This document shows, piece by piece, positions 22,860 to 30,741 of a stretch of DNA of 39,405 nucleotides; position 1 is the stretch's first letter; each line of letters starts with the position of its first letter. The DNA is from Actinomadura cremea (GTDB lineage: Bacteria; Actinomycetota; Actinomycetes; Streptosporangiales; Streptosporangiaceae). The translations under genes and the position numbers were made by a program. The stretch is from assembly GCF_014648495.1 (NCBI RefSeq), contig NZ_BMRF01000036.1, positions 1-39,405 on the forward strand, written 5' to 3'. The notes beneath the pieces are model-generated. The model searched no databases and was not told where the DNA came from. It saw nothing but the letters and a program-made list of their open reading frames with translations.

Positions 22860-25222
22860 GACGCGACCGTCCTCGGTGCGGCGTCGAGGGCTTCGCGCAC
22901 CAGCTCGGCGAGGGTGGCCGGGGACAGCGGCAACCGGGTGATCTTGACTCCGAGTGGTGCGAGCGCGTCGGCGACCGCGTTCACCACCGCGGGCGGCGCG
23001 CCGATCGCGCCGCCTTCGCCGACGCCCTTGTAGCCGCCCTCCCCCGGCCCCGGAGACTCGAGGTGCCCGTACTCTAGGGTGGGCACCTCGGTCGTGGTCG
23101 GCAGGAGGTAGTCCATGAAAGTCGTGGTCAGGGGGTTGCCGTCCGCGTCATAGGCGAAGTGCTCCAACAGCGCTCCGCCGATCCCCTGCACCGTGCCGCC
23201 CGCGATCTGCCCCTCCACCACATTCGGATTGATCATCGGGCCGCAGTCCTCGGCGACGATGTGGCGCAGCAGCTTCACCTCGCCGGTCACGACGTCCACC
23301 TCGCAGGTGCACACGTGCGTCGCGTTGGCGAAGATCGCCATGCTCTGCGCCCGGTAGCGGCCACTGGCCTCCAGACCCGGCGGCACCCCGGGCGGCAGGT
23401 CGTCCGGCTGGAAGTAGGCGATCGCGGCGATCTCGGCGAGGGACAGCTCGGCGCCGGGCGTGCCCCGCACGCCGGCCCGTCCGCCGCTCAGCTCGATGTC
23501 CTCGACGGCCGCCTCCAGGCGGTGCGCGGCGATCGCGGCGATGCGCTTCCGCAGGACAGTCGCGGTCTCGGCGATGGCGCCCGCGGTCATCGAACCCGAG
23601 CGGCTGCCGCCCGTCCCGCCGCCGAAGGGAGTGACCGCCGTGTCACCCTGGATCGTGTTGACGTCGGCGATGTCGACGCCCAGTGCGTCGGCGGTGAGTT
23701 GGACGACGGTCGTCTCGATGCTGTTGCCGCTCGACCCGCCCGCGACGTACACGTTGACCTTGCCCGAGGGCTCGATCCGGATCGTCGCGCCCTCGGTGGC
23801 GTGGAAACCGAGACCGCCCGTGGTCGGCTCGATGTAGGTGCACGTGCCGACACCGAGGTAGCGGCCCTCGGCACGTGCCCGCTCCTGCACCTTCCGGAAC
23901 GCCTCGTAGTCGAGGATCTCCAGCGCGTGCTCGAACGTCTCCAGCGGCGTGACCTCGGTGAAGGGCATGCCGTTGGGATTCGTCATCGGGAACTCGTCCC
24001 GCCGCAGCAGGTTCCGGCGGCGCAGCTCGACCGGATCCATCGCCATCTCGCGCGCCGCGATGTCCAGCAGTACCTCGCGCGCCACCGACTCGAACTGCCA
24101 CGGCCCGCGGTAGGCCGTCCGGCCGGTGGTGTTGGAGAACACGGACTTGCAGGAGAAGGTGGCGTCGGGCACCCGGTAGGGGCCGGGGAAGAGCAGGCCG
24201 ACGACCATCGTGGTCGACACGGGCCAGGGGGTCGGGTAGGCGCCCGCGTCCTGCACGTGGTCGATCGCGGCGGCCAGGATCCGCCCGTCTTCGTCGAAGG
24301 CGATCCGGGCGTCGCCGTGCTCGTGACGTCCCTGACCGGCCGCCACGAGGTTCTCCTGCCGGTCCTCGATCCACTTCAGCGCAGCCGGGACCTTCCTGGC
24401 GGCCAGCATGACGCACATGTCCTCGCGCTGTGGCACGGCCTTCTGCCCGAAGCCGCCGCCGGTGTCGCGCATCACGACTCGGATCCGGTGCTCGTCGATT
24501 CCGAGCAGCCGACTGCAGAACAGCCGCGTCTCGTGCGGCGTCTGGGTCGATGCCCAGATCGTCATCTCACCGCTGAACCGCGACCACTCCGCGACCATTC
24601 CGCGCGTCTCCATGGGGACGGCGGCGTAGGTCTGCTGGTGGATCGTCTCCCGCGTGACATGGGCCGCCCGCTCGAAGATCTCCGCGAGGTCCTCCGCCGG
24701 ACGTCCGCCGAACTCGCCGACGAGGTTGCCGGGGTAACCGGGATGGACGAGTTCGTCCGACTCGTGCGCCGTCGCGTAGTCGACGACGGGCGGCAGCGGC
24801 TCGTAGTCCACGACCACCAGCTCGGCCGCGTCCTCGGCGACGTAGCGGTCGTCCGCGACGATCAGCGCCACCGGGTCCCCGACGAAGCGCACCTCGTCCT
24901 CAGCCAGTGGCGGGCGCGGCGTGTCCGGAACGTCCGGGCCGCTCAGCGAGTACCACGGGCGGTGCATGTCCGGGTTGAGATCGCGGGCGGTGAAGACCGC
25001 GTGGACGCCGACGAGCGCGAGCGCCTCGGAGGTGTCGATGCCGAGGATGCGGGCGCGGGCCAGCGGGCTGCGGACGAAATGCGCGTGCAACATGCCCGGA
25101 CGCACGACGTCGTCCACGAACGTCCCGTGCCCGGTCAGCAGCCGCGGGTCTTCCACCCGGGGCACCCGGGCGCCCGCGTAGCGGGCCGCGGCCGCGGGCG
25201 GCGCGCTCACCGGTCCGTCCAT
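22856..25222 (-). CDS. Molybdenum hydroxylase large subunit (molybdopterin-binding)
   Basis: A 788-residue catalytic subunit of the xanthine dehydrogenase superfamily. The N-terminal a/b hammerhead starts RVPRVEDPRLLTGHGTFVDDV. GGGFGQKAV binds the cofactor. The active-site loop near residue 370 reads AYRGPWQF, which is neither the AYxCSFR of true CO dehydrogenase nor the AYRGAGR of form II. The catalytic glutamate lies in GEGGAIGAPPA near the C-terminus. It is therefore a hydroxylase of an organic substrate rather than a CO dehydrogenase. ATG 25222 (MDGPVSAPP) has GAGG ten bases upstream. It is first in an operon that runs through an SDR to a P450, and diverges from a TetR gene. Confidence 0.9.
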   Translation of the reverse strand: MDGPVSAPPAAAARYAGARVPRVEDPRLLTGHGTFVDDVVRPGMLHAHFVRSPLARARILGIDTSEALALVGVHAVFTARDLNPDMHRPWYSLSGPDVPDTPRPPLAEDEVRFVGDPVALIVADDRYVAEDAAELVVVDYEPLPPVVDYATAHESDELVHPGYPGNLVGEFGGRPAEDLAEIFERAAHVTRETIHQQTYAAVPMETRGMVAEWSRFSGEMTIWASTQTPHETRLFCSRLLGIDEHRIRVVMRDTGGGFGQKAVPQREDMCVMLAARKVPAALKWIEDRQENLVAAGQGRHEHGDARIAFDEDGRILAAAIDHVQDAGAYPTPWPVSTTMVVGLLFPGPYRVPDATFSCKSVFSNTTGRTAYRGPWQFESVAREVLLDIAAREMAMDPVELRRRNLLRRDEFPMTNPNGMPFTEVTPLETFEHALEILDYEAFRKVQERARAEGRYLGVGTCTYIEPTTGGLGFHATEGATIRIEPSGKVNVYVAGGSSGNSIETTVVQLTADALGVDIADVNTIQGDTAVTPFGGGTGGSRSGSMTAGAIAETATVLRKRIAAIAAHRLEAAVEDIELSGGRAGVRGTPGAELSLAEIAAIAYFQPDDLPPGVPPGLEASGRYRAQSMAIFANATHVCTCEVDVVTGEVKLLRHIVAEDCGPMINPNVVEGQIAGGTVQGIGGALLEHFAYDADGNPLTTTFMDYLLPTTTEVPTLEYGHLESPGPGEGGYKGVGEGGAIGAPPAVVNAVADALAPLGVKITRLPLSPATLAELVREALDAAPRTVAS

Positions 25223-25421
25223 GCCGGGACTGCCTCGCTCATTCCCCGTGATCGGTCTTGGGGTGGAGTGGGTGCTTTCCGTGCCATCAAGCAGCTTCCC
25301 GTTCTTCTCGGAGGCCGACGGTTGGAAGGAGACATGAATCGCCACTGACGGCTGTCCAGGCAGGACAACCGCCTGCGGCGGTACCGTCGATCCATCGGCC
25401 GAGTGACGGCCGACACACCGC

Positions 25422-25439
25422 GCTAAACGACTGTTTAGC
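25422..25439 (+). promoter_or_regulatory. TetR-type operator, copy 1 (tetR/coxL divergent region)
   Basis: Perfect inverted repeat GCTAAAC-GACT-GTTTAGC, 7-bp arms with a 4-base spacer. It is 37 bases upstream of the tetR start in the 254-base region that divides it from the molybdenum hydroxylase operon. Related sites lie at 33885-33918 and 38357-38376. Confidence 0.72.
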
Positions 25440-25476
25440 ATCCGCTGGCGCAGACCGTCAAGGAGAAATTTCAGAC

Positions 25477-26076
25477 ATGACATCGCCTCGTCGCATGGGC
25501 ACGGAGAACTCGAAAACCCGATTCCTGCTCATGGACATCGTAGAACGGCTTATGCTGGAAGAGGGTTATGCCGCCGTCGGGATCCGGCGGGTGGCGAGGG
25601 AGGCCGACGTCACGCCGGCACTGGTCCACTACTATTTCCGGACCCTGGACGACCTCTTCCTCGCCGTGATCCGCAGGCGCTCCGAACAGGAGCTGCAGGC
25701 GCAGACACGCGCCCTGGACTCCGACCGGCTCCTGCACTCCCTGTGGACCTATAACAGCCATCCCATGGGCACGGCACTGAATGTCGAATTTATAGCGCTC
25801 TCCAATCACCGCAAGGCGATCCGCGCCGAGTTGGTCAGCTATGCCGAACAGGCTCGCACACTACAAATGGAAGCTCTCGCCAAGCATCTAGAGGCACGCG
25901 GAATCGATCCCGAAATCCTTCCCCCGCTCGCTCTCACTGCTCTCATTTCGACAGTTTCCCGAGCGCTCGCGATGGAGGACACCATGGGGCTCACCAAGGG
26001 CCATGACGAACTGTTGCCCTTGGTCGAGGAACACCTACGGAAGATCGACGACGCACCGGTCCACGAGACGGAGTGA
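25477..26076 (+). CDS. TetR-family regulator of the aglycone genes
   Basis: A 199-residue TetR regulator. The helix-turn-helix covers about residues 15-58 (FLLMDIVERLMLEEGYAAVGIRRVARE, ADVTPALVHYYFRTLDDLF), followed by a helical ligand domain. ATG 25477 has AAGGAG ten bases upstream. A perfect palindrome 37 bases before the start indicates autoregulation. The same palindrome type before the GH106-like gene and the second P450 suggests a wider regulon. The ligand is probably the aglycone or an early oxidation product (inference). The codons include more A/T than those of the neighbours, which is common for regulators. Confidence 0.87.
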   Translation: MTSPRRMGTENSKTRFLLMDIVERLMLEEGYAAVGIRRVAREADVTPALVHYYFRTLDDLFLAVIRRRSEQELQAQTRALDSDRLLHSLWTYNSHPMGTALNVEFIALSNHRKAIRAELVSYAEQARTLQMEALAKHLEARGIDPEILPPLALTALISTVSRALAMEDTMGLTKGHDELLPLVEEHLRKIDDAPVHETE

Positions 26077-26172
26077 TCCTGCGGGGCACGGCGATCTCGG
26101 CACAGTCCAGTCCTATGGTGCTGGGCCGCGGTCTGCCGGGCGGTGGCGCACGTCGACGTGTTCCCCTGCATC

Positions 26173-27654
26173 TCACGCGCGGATGTAGACGTTCTTGGTC
26201 TGGAGAAACTCGAAGAATCCTTCCCTGCCTCCCTCTCGCCCGGTGCCGCTCTGCTTGTAGCCCCCGAACGGGGCACCGGGCGGCTGTCCGGAGACGCCGT
26301 TGACGTGCACGCTTCCCGACTCGAACCGGGGCACGATCCTGTGGACCCGGGAGACGTCCCGGGTCTGGAGGTAGGTGCCCAGTCCGTAGGGGGTCGAGTT
26401 GGCCAACTCGACCGCCTCGTCCTCGCTGTCGAAGGGAATGACCGACAGCACCGGGCCGAAGATCTCCTGCTGCGCGACGTCGCTGAGCGGATCGACGTCG
26501 GCCAGGACCGTCGGCTCGATGAAGTAGCCGTCGCGGACGCCGTCCGGCAGGATCGACCGCTCGACGGCGCGGCCGCCCGCGACCACCCGGGCGTCCTTCC
26601 CTGCGCGGTCGAGGACTCCGAGGATGCGGTCATAGGCGGCCTGGTCGATGACGGGGCCGATGACCGTGCCCTGCTCGAAAGGATCTCCCGCGCGTAGTTC
26701 GGCGACGCGCTCGCGGGTCGCCTCGACCACCTGGTCGTACACGTCGCGCTGCACCAGCATCCGGGTGGTCAGATTGCAGCCTTGTCCGGCGAGGTTGAAA
26801 CACGACCGGACCGTCAGCGCGACGGCCTCGTCGAGGTCGGCGTCGGCGAACACCACGTTCGCCGACTTTCCTCCCAGTTCGAGCAAGACCGGCTTCAACG
26901 TGTGCCGGGCGGCCTCGAGGATCTTCTTCGCGGTCGGAACACCGCCCGTGAAGGAGACCTTCCCTACGTCCGGATGGCGGACCAGCCGGTCGCCCGCCTC
27001 CGGGCCGCCCGGAACCACATGTAGGACCCCCGGTGGCAGCCCCGCCTCCAGGGCAATCTCAGCGAAGCGGGCGACGGTGTACGGAGACTGCTCTGGCGCC
27101 TTGACGATCACACAGTTGCCCGCGGCCAGGGCCGGCGCCACCTTCATGCCGATCCCCGTGATCGGCCCGTTCCACGTGAGGATCACTCCCACCACGCCGT
27201 ACGGCTCGGGCAGGGTGAAGTCGATGCCCGTGTTGATCAAGGGACTGAGGGGGATCGTCGCCCCCTCGATCTTGTCGGCCCAGCCGGCGTAGTAACCGAA
27301 CCAACCCGAGCACAGATGCGCCAGCGCCGCCGATATGAGGGTGGGTGCGCCGATCTCCAACGTGGTGAGCCGGGCGAGTTCGGGCACCCGGGCCCGCATC
27401 AGCTCTTCCACCCGCTGGAGGATGCGCCGGCGCTCGTCCGGCGACATCGCGCGCCACTCGGGGAACGCCGTCTTGGCCGCCGCGACGGCCGCGTCCACTT
27501 CCTGCGGACCGCCCAGCACGACGGTGCCGTTCGTCCTGGCCGTCGCGGGGTTGATGTGGTCCACCGTGCCGGACGACGTTCGTTCGAGCCATGTGCCGTC
27601 GATGAGCGGTCCGGTGATGCCGAGGTCGTGCGCGGTGGTGTGAGTGGTGGTCAT
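26173..27654 (-). CDS. NAD(P)-dependent aldehyde dehydrogenase
   Basis: A 493-residue aldehyde dehydrogenase of usual length. The catalytic residues are visible: N162 (TWNGPI), K185 (VIVKAPEQSP), E259 (LELGGKSAN) and C293 (GQGCNLTTR). It would oxidise an aldehyde made by the SDRs to the acid, in the cytoplasm. ATG 27654 lacks a strong ribosome-binding site. It follows the hydroxyacid dehydrogenase gene by 63 bases on the same strand, so the two probably share a transcript. It converges on the tetR at 25477. The substrate is not determinable from sequence. Confidence 0.9.
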   Translation of the reverse strand: MTTTHTTAHDLGITGPLIDGTWLERTSSGTVDHINPATARTNGTVVLGGPQEVDAAVAAAKTAFPEWRAMSPDERRRILQRVEELMRARVPELARLTTLEIGAPTLISAALAHLCSGWFGYYAGWADKIEGATIPLSPLINTGIDFTLPEPYGVVGVILTWNGPITGIGMKVAPALAAGNCVIVKAPEQSPYTVARFAEIALEAGLPPGVLHVVPGGPEAGDRLVRHPDVGKVSFTGGVPTAKKILEAARHTLKPVLLELGGKSANVVFADADLDEAVALTVRSCFNLAGQGCNLTTRMLVQRDVYDQVVEATRERVAELRAGDPFEQGTVIGPVIDQAAYDRILGVLDRAGKDARVVAGGRAVERSILPDGVRDGYFIEPTVLADVDPLSDVAQQEIFGPVLSVIPFDSEDEAVELANSTPYGLGTYLQTRDVSRVHRIVPRFESGSVHVNGVSGQPPGAPFGGYKQSGTGREGGREGFFEFLQTKNVYIRA

Positions 27655-27717
27655 GGGGTGGTACCGCCTTGTCGCTAGTCCGGGAACGACGGGACCGAGC
27701 GCCCCGCCACCGGTCTC

Positions 27718-28545
27718 TCAGGTGCCTGGGAGCTTCTCCAGCGTCGACAGAGTGATCTCGGCGAGTTCCGCCAAGACAACCGGCTTCGCACCACCGTCGG
27801 CCCAGGCGACGTCGACCATGATGCCGACGTCCTTGCGCAGGAGCGGCAGGGCCCGCCGTAGCCCGGTGGTGTCGAAACCGGAGGCGGCCAGGATCGCGGC
27901 CGCCCGGCTGCCGCCGCTGCCATGCGCCAGGACCTGCGCCACCGCGGTACGGTCCATGCCCAGTCCATCGGCGAGCGAGAACGTCTCGAACGCGACGGCG
28001 ACCTGCGAGGTGAACACGAGGTTGTTCAGCAGCTTCGCCCGCTGCCCACTGCCGACCAGCCCCAGGTGCACCACTGGATCGGCGAAGGCGTCGAAGACGG
28101 GACGGCAGCGCGCGACGTCTTCTTCCTCGCCGCCGACCATGACCAGGAGTTCGCCCCGTGCGGCGGCGTCACCGCCGCCGCTGACCGGCGCGTCCACGAG
28201 CGCGATGCCGCGCGCGGCGGCCTCGTCGGCGAGGCGCAGGCAAGTCTCCGGACGAATCGTGGAATGGACCGCGACGATACCACCGGGCGCCATGCCCGCC
28301 AGGACGCCGTCGGGCCGCATGAGCACGTCCTCGACGTCGGCGTCCGCGACGACGCAGACGCCGACCACGTCGCTCGCCGCTCCGAGTTCCGCCGGGCTCG
28401 ACGCCACGGTCGCGGACGTGTCCGCGAAGGAACCCGTTGTCGCGCTGCGCCGGGCCCAGATCGTCAAGGGGTGCGCCTCCTCGGCGATGCGGCGGGCCAT
28501 CGGTCCGCCCTGGTCACCCAATCCGATGAAGCCGACGCGGGTCAT
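27718..28545 (-). CDS. 3-Hydroxyisobutyrate dehydrogenase-like oxidoreductase
   Basis: A 275-residue beta-hydroxyacid dehydrogenase. The N-terminal dinucleotide motif is GFIGLGDQGGPMA (5-17). The substrate-binding DAPVSGGGDAA is at 118-128 and the catalytic lysine is K171 (GQRAKLLNN). The group reduces or oxidises 2- or 3-hydroxyacids such as 3-hydroxyisobutyrate, tartronate semialdehyde or side-chain intermediates. GGAAGGAGAGG precedes ATG 28545. It lies upstream of the aldehyde dehydrogenase, so the pair may act in succession on a hydroxyacid or aldehyde fragment. Confidence 0.87.
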   Translation of the reverse strand: MTRVGFIGLGDQGGPMARRIAEEAHPLTIWARRSATTGSFADTSATVASSPAELGAASDVVGVCVVADADVEDVLMRPDGVLAGMAPGGIVAVHSTIRPETCLRLADEAAARGIALVDAPVSGGGDAAARGELLVMVGGEEEDVARCRPVFDAFADPVVHLGLVGSGQRAKLLNNLVFTSQVAVAFETFSLADGLGMDRTAVAQVLAHGSGGSRAAAILAASGFDTTGLRRALPLLRKDVGIMVDVAWADGGAKPVVLAELAEITLSTLEKLPGT

Positions 28546-29035
28546 CGGGCCTCTCCTTCCAGCGCGGCGTGCGGGCTGTACGCCCTGGACGCGTTGTCTC
28601 CGGCTTCGAGCTCGTCGAGCCGACGCTCACCGAACATGGCGAGAGTCCTACTCTCTGAAATGAGAACAGTGCTATCGCTGGCGTCGACAGTGAAGCACTC
28701 TCGGAAGCTGAAGTCAAACGCCTTATTTTTTTGCCCACCTGGTTGAGGGCAGGCCGAGCCGATCGCGATGATGTTCAGGGATGCCCGCGATAGCGTCACA
28801 CGTTGGCACTTCTCCGCCCCTCCAGGGATTCAGGGCTCGTCATCCTGTTTGAGCATTGAACAGACGACCTGTACCGCCATCGAGCCATCAGACCGGGCGA
28901 CCGGCACGGCAGGGCGCCGGAACCCATCGACATCCCGTTCGCCTGCGAGATGGCCCGGCCGTCACCCTTGCCCCAGCGCTTTAAGCGACTTACTTTTAAG
29001 TCGCTTGCATTCATCACACGTTCCAGGAGCGAGGC
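28546..29035. promoter_or_regulatory. Divergent intergenic region with two inverted repeats
   Basis: A 490-base region between divergent genes. Near the left side is GAGAGT-cct-ACTCTC (28641-28655), 96 bases before the hydroxyacid dehydrogenase start. Near the right side is the strong palindrome described separately. A T-rich patch (TTATTTTTTT, about 28722-28731) is unusual for this DNA. A small leftward reading frame that ends in an ATGA overlap with the hydroxyacid dehydrogenase is discussed in the findings. I see no RNA gene. Confidence 0.45.
28983..29006 (+). promoter_or_regulatory. Palindromic operator before the CMD-like gene
   Basis: Perfect inverted repeat AAGCGACTTA-CTTT-TAAGTCGCTT, 10-bp arms and 4-base spacer, 29 bases before ATG 29036. 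The layout is that of a TetR operator but the sequence differs from the GCTNAAC set. The nearby TetR at 29939 is a plausible partner; a half-site-like CGACTTA lies just ahead of its GTG start. Confidence 0.65.
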
Positions 29036-29806
29036 ATGGGCAGAGGCAGAACGGCCGCTGATCAGTCGTACGGTGAGGTCATGACCCGAGAGGCGCCGGC
29101 CCCGCGGACGCCGTTCGAGACGGCGACCCGTGATTTCTTGTTCGGTGAGGTGTGGCGCCGTCCGGGTCTGAACCGACGCGACCGCCGATGGGTGACGCTG
29201 ACGTGCGTCGGTGCAGCGGACTCGCCCGAGCCGATCGAGGAGCACGTCTACGCGGCGCTCAACAGCGGGGACATGGACGTGGAGGCGATGCTCGAGTTCG
29301 TCCTGCATTTCGCCGTGTACTGCGGCTGGCCGAAGGCGTCGCACCTCGAAGGAGTGATCCGGCGGCAGTGGGCGCGAATCCAGCACGAGCGGGGCGAAGA
29401 GGCGGGACCGCGACCACTGCTCGGCAACGACACGCTCGGCCCGAACGACTGGGACGAGCGGATCGAACGCGGCGTGGCGGAGTTCGTCGAGGTGAACCTC
29501 ATTCAGGCTCCGCGACCGGAGACGCCCTACACCCATGCGGGTATCCTCGGGTTCGTTTTCGGACATGTCTGGCAGCGTCCCGGTCTCACCCGCCGCGAGC
29601 GCCGCATCATCACGGTGGCGTGCGTCGCCGTCTGCGATTCACCCACGCCGCTGCGGTCGCACGTGGGCGCCGCGCTGAACTCGGGGGACGTCTCGAAGGA
29701 GGAGATGGACGAGATCGTCCTGCAGTTCGCGGCTTACTCCGGCTTCGCGAAGGGCGAGGCACTCGGTGACACCGCCGATGCGATCTGGGCGGACAGGGAG
29801 CACTGA
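29036..29806 (+). CDS. Tandem carboxymuconolactone-decarboxylase-like protein
   Basis: A 256-residue protein made of two CMD-like repeats, about residues 26-110 and 155-245. Both repeats share a pattern: FLFGEVWRRPGLNRRDRRWVTLTCVG and FVFGHVWQRPGLTRRERRIITVACVA, then EEHVYAALNSGDM and RSHVGAALNSGDV, then EFVLHFAVYCGWPKA and EIVLQFAAYSGFAKG. Neither has the CxxC of AhpD-type peroxidases, so a decarboxylase, lactonase-like or isomerase role is more likely than peroxide reduction. AGGAGCGAGG precedes ATG 29036. It stands alone behind a strong palindrome. The substrate is unknown; it fits a ring- or side-chain-degrading pathway. Confidence 0.85.
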   Translation: MGRGRTAADQSYGEVMTREAPAPRTPFETATRDFLFGEVWRRPGLNRRDRRWVTLTCVGAADSPEPIEEHVYAALNSGDMDVEAMLEFVLHFAVYCGWPKASHLEGVIRRQWARIQHERGEEAGPRPLLGNDTLGPNDWDERIERGVAEFVEVNLIQAPRPETPYTHAGILGFVFGHVWQRPGLTRRERRIITVACVAVCDSPTPLRSHVGAALNSGDVSKEEMDEIVLQFAAYSGFAKGEALGDTADAIWADREH

Positions 29807-29833
29807 GCGTTCGATCGTGAGCAGGTGTCGCGC

Positions 29834-29861
29834 CGGGTCGCCGGTCCTTTCCGGCGCCCCG
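29834..29861 (+). terminator. Stem-loop after the CMD-like gene
   Basis: CGGGTCGCCGG (29834-29844) and CCGGCGCCCCG (29851-29861) pair with one mismatch around TCCTTT, 27 bases after the stop codon. Confidence 0.55.
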
Positions 29862-29938
29862 GCGCCGTCCCTCGGCGGATCGCGTTCTAGGCTGCCATGG
29901 ACGTTGAATGCGGTCGACTTACACATGGACGGGACCTG

Positions 29939-30613
29939 GTGACTCTGTCGGCGCTGACCTCCTCCACCAAGGCGCAGATCGTCCTCGCCGCCGAGCGCCT
30001 CTTCGCGCAGCACGGCATCGACGGGGTGTCGCTCCGCCAGATTGGCACCGAGGCCGGAAACGGCAACAAGTCCGCCGTCCAATACCACTTCGGGACGAAG
30101 GACCGCCTGCTCCAGGCGATCTGCGAGCACCGCCTCCCCGGGATCCACGAGCGGCGCCGGATACTGATCGCTCAGTACCGTCCGGAGGACCTCCAGGCAT
30201 GGGTCAAGTGCTACGTGCTGCCGATCCTGGAGCAGGGCGAGCAAGAGGGCAGCCGGTACATGACCTTCGTCAACATGCTGCGACATCACGACCGCCGGGA
30301 CGTGCTCGAACGCCTCCCCGAGGAGTTCCGCACCTCGACCCGCGAGTTCGGCGAACGGGTCGCGGCGCTACTCCCGCACATTCCCGAGCCTTTGCGGGCG
30401 CACCGGATCAGCCAAGCCGTGGCCTTCAGCGTCGATGCCGCCTCCGATCGCGAACATGCCCGGGTGAACGGCTACCCGGTCCTGCCCTTCGCCCTGCACG
30501 TCGCCGACCTCCTCGACGGCCTCGTCGGTTTCCTCCAAGCACCGGTGTCGCCGACCTCCCTCGCCGCTCTCGCCGACACATCGCCCAAAGCCAACTGGCT
30601 TCCGTTCCTGTGA
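29939..30613 (+). CDS. TetR-family regulator
   Basis: A 224-residue TetR regulator. The helix-turn-helix covers about residues 8-55 (STKAQIVLAAERLFAQHGIDGVSLRQIGTEAG, then KSAVQYHFGTKDRLL), followed by a long helical ligand domain. GTG 29939 is chosen because the DNA-binding domain starts eight residues later, as is usual; ATG 29897 would add 14 residues. Neither start has a strong ribosome-binding site. It lies downstream of the CMD-like gene, separated by a hairpin, and converges on an SDR. It may bind the 28983-29006 palindrome. Confidence 0.78.
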   Translation: MTLSALTSSTKAQIVLAAERLFAQHGIDGVSLRQIGTEAGNGNKSAVQYHFGTKDRLLQAICEHRLPGIHERRRILIAQYRPEDLQAWVKCYVLPILEQGEQEGSRYMTFVNMLRHHDRRDVLERLPEEFRTSTREFGERVAALLPHIPEPLRAHRISQAVAFSVDAASDREHARVNGYPVLPFALHVADLLDGLVGFLQAPVSPTSLAALADTSPKANWLPFL

Positions 30614-30614
30614 C

Positions 30615-30633
30615 CGCGGTCGAGCGGACCGCG
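30615..30633. terminator. Hairpin between tetR and SDR
   Basis: CGCGGTC (30615-30621) pairs with GACCGCG (30627-30633) around GAGCG, just after the tetR stop. It lies between convergent genes, so it may serve both. Confidence 0.45.
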
Positions 30634-30741
30634 ATCGTGGCCGGCGCCTCGACCTTCCGCCGAAGGCGGTGCCGTTCGAAGGCCCCGCAGCAGAGCCGCT
30701 GCCGACGCCTCCTCACGTCACCGCCCCGGACGCTGCGGGAG

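Noticed and set aside
22856-25222. True CO dehydrogenase (coxL form I)
   Set aside because: The active-site loop is AYRGPWQ, not AYxCSFR, so the cysteine of the Mo-Cu site is missing.
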